Of a DNA stretch of 19,453 nt, positions 15,329 through 19,453 are shown piece by piece (positions within the stretch are counted from its first letter, which is position 1; each line of letters starts with the position of its first letter). This DNA is from Bacillota bacterium (GTDB taxonomy: Bacteria > Bacillota > Clostridia > Christensenellales > UMGS416): contig JAEYYW010000005.1 of assembly GCA_023428265.1 (NCBI GenBank), positions 1-19,453 on the forward strand. Direction: 5' to 3'. The notes below the pieces were generated by a model, which had not been told where the DNA came from, searched no databases, and saw nothing but the letters and a program-made list of their open reading frames with translations. Both the position numbers and the translations under genes were made by a program.

Positions 15329-15357
15329 TTCACATCCAAACATTTGTTTGGTATTCT
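15329..15357 (+). promoter_or_regulatory. Possible promoter of the second nitroreductase gene
   Basis: TTCACA (15329-15334) and TATTCT (15352-15357) are 17 bp apart and lie about 30 bases ahead of the ATG at 15387. The region is shared with the divergent ribulokinase promoter. Confidence 0.4.
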
Positions 15358-15386
15358 GTTATTATTCAGACATCAGGAGTAAGAAT

Positions 15387-16019
15387 ATGACATACAATGA
15401 AGATTTTTATACGGTAGCTGCAAAGCGCCGCACAGTGCGAAACTTTCAGGACAGGCCTGTGGAGTGGGAAAAAATTCAGCGGGCACTGGAATGCGGCATG
15501 AAAGCCCCCACGAACAACCACGCACGGGACTGGCATTTTGTTTTCCTGAAGAGCCCCGATCTGCGAAAATCCATCCTGGAGTGCAGCGGCGCCTTCAGCC
15601 GCACACCAGACAGGGAGTTCCTGGACAAAATGCTTTCAAAGCTAAAAGATGAAACACAAAAGCAAGTATACGCCTACTCCGTGCCCCTGCAGGAGAAAAT
15701 ACTGCTGACAGCGCCGGAAGTGCTGCTCGTTTGCTACCGTATGGGGAAAAAGCTGCAGGACTGCGAGCGACTGTTTGACCTCAACGGCTTTGCGTCCGCA
15801 TGGTTGGTTGTGGAGAACATACTGCTTGCTCTGGCAGCAGAGGGGTTGTTTGGTGTCACGATGGTGCCGTTTCGCACAGACCTGCTCAAGGAAATGCTTG
15901 GTATTCCCGACGAATATGAGGTGGCAACCTTGCTTCCCTTTGGTTATCCCGCAGTAGAGCCGGTGATACACCAGATAACCAGAAACCTTGAGGATACAGT
16001 ACATATTGACCGATGGTGA
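15387..16019 (+). CDS. Nitroreductase family flavoprotein (second copy, distinct subfamily)
   Basis: An FMN-dependent nitroreductase-fold protein of 210 residues. KRRTVRNF (about 13-20) and the KAPTNNHARDWHF loop (about 41-53) correspond to the flavin contacts of the family. The C-terminal part, AAEGLFGVTMVPF and the EVATLLPFGYP strand, matches the fold. It is larger than the nitroreductase at 4513 and its flavin loop differs, so the two are not recent duplicates. The start at ATG 15387 is supported by AGGAG eight bases upstream; the reading frame stays open further upstream, but through the intergenic promoters. No terminator is seen before the next gene's promoter. Confidence 0.88.
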   Translation: MTYNEDFYTVAAKRRTVRNFQDRPVEWEKIQRALECGMKAPTNNHARDWHFVFLKSPDLRKSILECSGAFSRTPDREFLDKMLSKLKDETQKQVYAYSVPLQEKILLTAPEVLLVCYRMGKKLQDCERLFDLNGFASAWLVVENILLALAAEGLFGVTMVPFRTDLLKEMLGIPDEYEVATLLPFGYPAVEPVIHQITRNLEDTVHIDRW

Positions 16020-16031
16020 CGAAATTTGTCA

Positions 16032-16060
16032 TAAACACGTGCGACATTATGTGATATAAT
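16032..16060 (+). promoter_or_regulatory. Extended -10 promoter of the metallophosphoesterase gene
   Basis: A perfect TATAAT (16055-16060) is preceded by TGA (16052-16054), an extended -10. TAAACA (16032-16037) is a partial -35 with a 17-bp spacer. The ATG at 16114 is about 47 bases downstream of the expected start. Confidence 0.6.
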
Positions 16061-16113
16061 TGTTGATTGTCACATCACTGCATTCAAAAGCATCATACAA
16101 AGGTGGTCCGGCA

Positions 16114-16713
16114 ATGAAGCTGCTGCTCGTCTCCGACAAAGAGGACAGGTATATCTGGGACTACTTTGACCCGGAGCGATTTCGTGATATCGACCTCATC
16201 ATCTCCTGCGGAGATATGAAGGCCGAATACTTATCATTTCTGGTCACAATGGTCAACAAGCCATTGTTTTATGTGCCGGGGAACCATGATAAAAGCTATT
16301 TGCGGAAGCCGCCGGAAGGCTGCACGCCGATCGATGACGAACTGGTTGAATTCAACGGCTTGAGGATCATGGGCTTTGGCGGCAGCATGCGATACAACCT
16401 TGGCCACTATCAGTATACTGAAAAGGAAATGCAAAAACGCATTCAGAAGCTATGGTTCAAGCTGTGGCGGAAAAAGGGTTTTGACATCCTGGTCACACAC
16501 GCGCCTGCAAAGGATTGCGGCGACGGCCCAGACCTGTGCCACTCCGGATTCCAGTGCTTCACGGATCTGGTTGCCAAATACAAACCGAAATACCACTTTC
16601 ACGGGCATAACCATCTGGAATATGGCAACTTCCCCAGGATCACCACCTGCGGGGAGACCACTGTGATCAACGCCTGCGGCTATTACATACTGGATACAGA
16701 GAAAGCTCTTTGA
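16114..16713 (+). CDS. Calcineurin-like metallophosphoesterase
   Basis: A soluble binuclear-metal phosphoesterase of 199 residues. The canonical motifs are in order: SCGDMK (about 29-34), PGNHDK (about 54-59), THAPAKDCGDGPD (about 128-140) and HGHNHLE (about 163-169). The first motif, usually D-x-H, reads VSDKED here, so the usual histidine ligand is replaced by glutamate or lost. The invariant FDPERFRDIDLIISCGD region suggests a coherent Firmicutes subfamily. The substrate could be a nucleotide or a phosphodiester. The start at ATG 16114 has AAGGTGG at normal spacing. It is a single gene converging on the BMP-domain gene. Confidence 0.87.
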   Translation: MKLLLVSDKEDRYIWDYFDPERFRDIDLIISCGDMKAEYLSFLVTMVNKPLFYVPGNHDKSYLRKPPEGCTPIDDELVEFNGLRIMGFGGSMRYNLGHYQYTEKEMQKRIQKLWFKLWRKKGFDILVTHAPAKDCGDGPDLCHSGFQCFTDLVAKYKPKYHFHGHNHLEYGNFPRITTCGETTVINACGYYILDTEKAL

Positions 16714-16735
16714 GCCTGCGTTCCGGCAGCCCAAA

Positions 16736-16760
16736 GGGGGCGGGCGCCACTGCGCCCGCC
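16736..16760. terminator. Possible terminator hairpin between two converging genes
   Basis: GGCGGGCGC (16739-16747) pairs with GCGCCCGCC (16752-16760), nine perfect pairs around CACT. There is no T run on the plus strand and only TTT, after CCCC, on the minus strand. Its place between stops at 16713 (plus) and 16763 (minus) suggests a role in termination, but the signal is incomplete. Confidence 0.45.
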
Positions 16761-16762
16761 TG

Positions 16763-18709
16763 CTAAAGTTCCAGCAATTCTGCGGACATCACCGCATCCA
16801 CCCCGTTGGGGGGTGCCGCAGGGATATCGCCGACAATGCCATCCACCAGCCAGTCCATTTCAATGATTTGCTTGGCATCCGCCGTCTCTCCGGCGGCAAT
16901 CCGTTCCACACAGGCCTGATCCAGGATCGGGCCGGTAAACGGGTTGTAGGCCCCCTCTTTCATCAGGTTTTTGAACAGGCTCACAAGCTTATGCGTCTCC
17001 AGCGGGACTGATTTCTTTGCATACATAATGTCCACAATGCCCGATTCAAGCCCCCACCAGAACTGCATGGGCCGGGCTTCGGGCGACCGGATCGCCCCGG
17101 AAAGCATATGGCGCACCATCATCTCGTAGAAAACACCCCAATTCCAAACCGGGGTGGCGATGTATTCATCGGGCGCGCATCCGATGTCGCATTGCACCGA
17201 ATACAGCCCGTATTCGCCCTCGTAACCGGCCCCCGTAAAGGTGTTCTGATGCGAAATGATGTCGCATCCAGCCTCAGCCAGGCTGGTGCTGCTGTGCGGG
17301 CCGGCCTTTTCAAAGTCCCATTGATAAGCCCAGGACACGATCACCTGCGCCTTCGGGTTCACAAGCCTCACGCCCAAGGCAAACGCGTTCACGCCGCTGA
17401 TCACGCCCTTGACCGGATATGTGCCCACATAACCGATTTTGTCAGTCTTTGTGAGCGACCCGGCGATGAGGCCGGTGAGGAACCGCGACTCATAGATCCG
17501 CCCGAAATAGGTGTGCACATGTTTAAATGGATGCTGCTCGCTGCACACATAAATCACTGCGTTCGGAAACTCCAGCGCCGTGCGCAGCGCGGCGTTTGCA
17601 AAAGCCGGGCTGGTGGCAAAGATGATGCTGTTGCCATCCTGGATCAATGCCTTGAAAACGTTGTAGGCCTCGATGATATCCTCGGCGACATTGTCCACAT
17701 ACGTGGTTTGAATCGTATCCTTCAGCATCTGCTGGATATGCTGGCGGCCGATCTCATGGGCCTTGGCCCAGTTGGATTCTTCCACGCTGCCTGCGTAGGC
17801 GAAAGCGATTTTCACAGGATGCTTGGGCTTGACAATATTAATGATTGAGGAAAACAGCGATGGTTCCGGCATTTCCTCAGGGCTTGTGTTGAAGTCGGCA
17901 TCCACATCGGCGGAGTTGCGAAGCTCACTGAGCAGCGAGCGCAGCCGCTTGCGCATCGTGTCCTCGTTCATCTTCTTGTGGAGCTTGTATAAATCAAAAT
18001 ACCGCAAGAAGACGTCACCCGTCGTCATCGGAAGCTTGTTGCCGCCCAACTCATACAGAAGCCGCCGGAACGGCATATAGTATGACTGCAGGAAATACTG
18101 ATAGGGAGCGTCCCGCTCAATCCTTGGCACATAGGCGCTCTTCATCAGCCTGAGCAGAATGTCGTAGGAGCCGGGTTTGCTCAGCCAGATCGCGTTGATG
18201 CGTGTCTCCTTGAAAAACTCCAGAAACTCGTAATAAAGCTTGACCTTTTCGCTGGCTTCGTTATATTTGGGCACCAGGCGAATCACCTCGCCCCGCACGC
18301 TGCCGGCGTCCAGAAATTTCAGCACGCTGACACGCTTGTTGCCCTCTATCACATAGAAGCGGTTGAGAAACTCATACACCTTGATCGGGTCCTGGATGCC
18401 CTCGCGTAGCTGATAGGCATACACAGCCTTCCACTTGAACGCAAACTCTGTGCCCAGGTTCAGCAGGGGCATGAAGTTCGGCGCAAAGGAGGCGCTGCGC
18501 CCGGAGCTGTAGGTGCCGATCACCTTTTTCAACGGCAGCTCCACAAACCCCAGGTTTTCGCGGGAGGCGATTTCCGAATCAAGAAGAAACTCATCCAGGT
18601 AGGGCAGGTTCCCCGGCCGGCCCTGGGCCACCATTTGATTATATGCGCGGATGCCGGTTCGTCTGGCTGCAAGATAAGCGCTGTCGGCATCGATCGTCAT
18701 ATTGTCCAT
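16763..18709 (-). CDS. ParB-like/BMP-domain fusion protein, predicted cytoplasmic
   Basis: A 648-residue protein in two parts. Residues about 300-600 form a Bmp (basic membrane protein, PnrA-like) periplasmic-binding-fold domain: VKIAFAYAGSVEESNWAKAH, YFGRIYESRFLTGLIAGSLT, KIGYVGTYPVKGVISGVNAFALGVRLVNPKAQVIV and EAGCDIISHQNTFTGAG. Free BMP proteins bind nucleosides or similar ligands for ABC import. Residues 1-290 lack any signal peptide or lipobox. FLNRFYVIEGNKRVSVLKFL (115-132) resembles the G-N-x-R core of ParB/Srx-type domains; the rest is basic and helical. The likely role is a cytoplasmic ligand sensor or regulator. No BMP-type ABC permease or ATPase is nearby. The start at ATG 18709 has AGGTGG five bases upstream; a GTG at 18718 overlaps that site. 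Confidence 0.82.
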   Translation of the reverse strand: MDNMTIDADSAYLAARRTGIRAYNQMVAQGRPGNLPYLDEFLLDSEIASRENLGFVELPLKKVIGTYSSGRSASFAPNFMPLLNLGTEFAFKWKAVYAYQLREGIQDPIKVYEFLNRFYVIEGNKRVSVLKFLDAGSVRGEVIRLVPKYNEASEKVKLYYEFLEFFKETRINAIWLSKPGSYDILLRLMKSAYVPRIERDAPYQYFLQSYYMPFRRLLYELGGNKLPMTTGDVFLRYFDLYKLHKKMNEDTMRKRLRSLLSELRNSADVDADFNTSPEEMPEPSLFSSIINIVKPKHPVKIAFAYAGSVEESNWAKAHEIGRQHIQQMLKDTIQTTYVDNVAEDIIEAYNVFKALIQDGNSIIFATSPAFANAALRTALEFPNAVIYVCSEQHPFKHVHTYFGRIYESRFLTGLIAGSLTKTDKIGYVGTYPVKGVISGVNAFALGVRLVNPKAQVIVSWAYQWDFEKAGPHSSTSLAEAGCDIISHQNTFTGAGYEGEYGLYSVQCDIGCAPDEYIATPVWNWGVFYEMMVRHMLSGAIRSPEARPMQFWWGLESGIVDIMYAKKSVPLETHKLVSLFKNLMKEGAYNPFTGPILDQACVERIAAGETADAKQIIEMDWLVDGIVGDIPAAPPNGVDAVMSAELLEL

Positions 18710-18822
18710 ATGTACCACCTTTCACCGGCTCGGATGTGCCGGCAAAAATATATCTTCATAATCATCTTAATGCATAGGCATTTCGGATGCAAGATGCATT
18801 GAAAAGGCGTTCGCACGTGCTA

Positions 18823-18850
18823 ACAACGGATGGCGGCCAATCATATGATG
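18823..18850 (+). promoter_or_regulatory. Possible mother-cell sigma factor (sigma-K/sigma-E-like) promoter
   Basis: CATATGATG (18842-18850) resembles the -10 patterns CATAnnnTA (sigma-K) and CATAnnnT (sigma-E). An AC dinucleotide at 18823-18824 lies 17 bp upstream, the sigma-K -35 spacing. No good sigma-A promoter is seen in 18720-18900. The match is short and could be chance. Confidence 0.25.
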
Positions 18851-18904
18851 GAAACAGATACATTGCACCGTTCCGATACAGATATCAGATTTGGAGGGTT
18901 CAGC

Positions 18905-19453
18905 ATGTTTTTCAGAGGCAAACAGGAGTCGGGGGCCCAGCAGCCAAACAAGCAGCCTTCGGCGGTTTCACCAATACAAACGCCAAACAACCCCAACGTC
19001 GTGTCCCCGATTCAAGAAGGGAACAAGATGCCCAATTACGTATCCCCGATTCAAGAGGGGAACAAGATGCCGAATTATGTATCCCCGATCCAGCAGCCCG
19101 GTAAGATGCCCAACGTGGTTTCCCCGATCCAGGAAGGTAACAAGATGCCCAACTACGTATCCCCGATTCAAGAGGGAAACAAGATGCCAAATTATGTATC
19201 CCCGATCCAACAGCCCGGCAAGATGCCCAACGTAGTCTCCCCGATCCAGGAAGGGAACAAGATGCCCAACTATGTGTCCCCCATCCAGGAGGGCAACAAG
19301 ATGCCCAATGTGGTCTCTCCGATCCAGGAAGGCAACAAAATGCCCAATGTGGTTTCCCCGATCCAGGAGGGCAACAAGATGCCCAACGTGGTTTCCCCGA
19401 TCCAGGAAGGCAACAAAATGCCCAATGTGGTTTCCCCGATCCAGGAGGGCAAC
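18905..19453 (+). CDS. 13-residue tandem-repeat protein, 3' end beyond the window
   Basis: An open frame of 183 codons that is still open at the last base, so the C-terminus is missing. GGAGGG at 18893-18898 lies six bases before the ATG. Residues 1-30 (MFFRGKQESGAQQPNKQPS and a degenerate first unit) lead into 11 full and one partial copy of a 13-residue unit with consensus N-(V/Y)-V-S-P-I-Q-(E/Q)-(G/P)-(N/G)-K-M-P. There is no signal peptide, membrane segment or cysteine in the visible part. The unit is rich in Pro, Asn and Gln, so it is likely extended or disordered. Differences between copies are mostly in third codon positions, which supports real translation. I do not recognise the protein. 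Repeated VSP-Q units recall N-terminal parts of some CotD-like spore coat proteins, but this is only a hypothesis. Confidence 0.85.
   Translation, partial: MFFRGKQESGAQQPNKQPSAVSPIQTPNNPNVVSPIQEGNKMPNYVSPIQEGNKMPNYVSPIQQPGKMPNVVSPIQEGNKMPNYVSPIQEGNKMPNYVSPIQQPGKMPNVVSPIQEGNKMPNYVSPIQEGNKMPNVVSPIQEGNKMPNVVSPIQEGNKMPNVVSPIQEGNKMPNVVSPIQEGN
18995..19453 (+). repeat. 39-bp in-frame tandem repeat array (11.8 copies, continuing past the edge)
   Basis: Eleven complete 39-bp units and 30 bases of a twelfth, with no insertions or deletions. There is higher-order order: units 1-3 and 4-6 form two copies of a 117-bp triplet (types V-EGN, Y-EGN, Y-QPG). Units 9-12 alternate between GAA...AAA and GAG...AAG forms, a 78-bp period. 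Units 10 and 12 are identical over the 30 bases visible. There are no spacers, so this is not a CRISPR array. Confidence 0.95.

Noticed and set aside
15150..15386. N-terminal extension of the second nitroreductase by 79 codons
   Set aside because: The extension would cover the divergent promoters and the start of araB; the ATG at 15387 has a well-placed AGGAG and begins at the usual family N-terminus.
18787..19235. Two overlapping plus-strand open frames rich in Arg, Pro and Cys
   Set aside because: They run in the two other frames across the repeats, have no good ribosome site and end within the array, whereas the frame starting at 18905 has an ideal site and keeps the unit conserved.
19270..19452. 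Minus-strand open frame with repeated WIGETTLGILLPS
   Set aside because: It is the antisense shadow of the repeat gene; any frame through a 39-bp repeat stays open if one unit lacks stops. It has no own ribosome site inside the window.
18995..19453. CRISPR-like regular repeats
   Set aside because: The 39-bp units are directly adjacent with no spacers, keep one reading frame and vary mainly at synonymous sites, so they are a coding tandem repeat.

Overview
The window looks like chromosomal DNA of a GC-rich anaerobic Firmicute, probably a member of the Clostridia. The evidence is a four-subunit 2-oxoacid:ferredoxin oxidoreductase operon, a separate clostridial-type 2[4Fe-4S] ferredoxin, strong GGAGG-type ribosome binding sites with some GTG/TTG starts, short A+T-rich promoters in otherwise GC-rich DNA, and DUF6483-like and VanZ-like proteins typical of this phylum. 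There is no rRNA, tRNA, insertion sequence or prophage, so I cannot go below class level.

Layout. 1-1610: cysteine synthase (+), convergent with a VanZ-like membrane protein (-). 1699-4385: a minus-strand operon with its own promoter and terminator, encoding the delta (ferredoxin), alpha (VorB-like), beta and gamma subunits of a 2-oxoacid:ferredoxin oxidoreductase. 4453-5994: plus-strand pair, nitroreductase plus membrane-anchored alpha/beta hydrolase. 6041-6352: monocistronic ferredoxin with promoter and terminator. 6356-8412: a DUF6483-like protein (-) divergent from a secreted ComEC-like metallo-beta-lactamase lipoprotein with a lamin-tail domain (+). 8431-11566: a sodium:solute symporter (-) divergent from an OFA-type MFS transporter (+). 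11568-13399: a YpeA-like GNAT acetyltransferase and a two-HD-domain HD-GYP protein, both minus strand but in separate units. 13516-16019: orphan ribulokinase (-) divergent from a second nitroreductase (+). 16114-18709: a metallophosphoesterase (+) convergent with a 648-residue protein that joins a ParB-like segment to a BMP-type ligand-binding domain without a signal peptide (-). 18905-19453: the start of a gene, open at the window edge, encoding a protein built of 13-residue tandem repeats.

How the genes work together. The VorB-like oxidoreductase oxidises 2-oxoacids (branched-chain 2-oxoacids or 2-oxoglutarate) to acyl-CoA and passes electrons to ferredoxin. The stand-alone ferredoxin and the flavin nitroreductases fit the same low-potential redox physiology. 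Most other genes are single units, often in divergent pairs, and do not form one pathway. The most unusual part is the right end: a long in-frame 39-bp repeat array with mainly synonymous differences between copies, transcribed away from the ParB-like/BMP fusion gene. The repeat protein may be a spore-coat or surface protein; this is a hypothesis that needs the sequence beyond position 19453.
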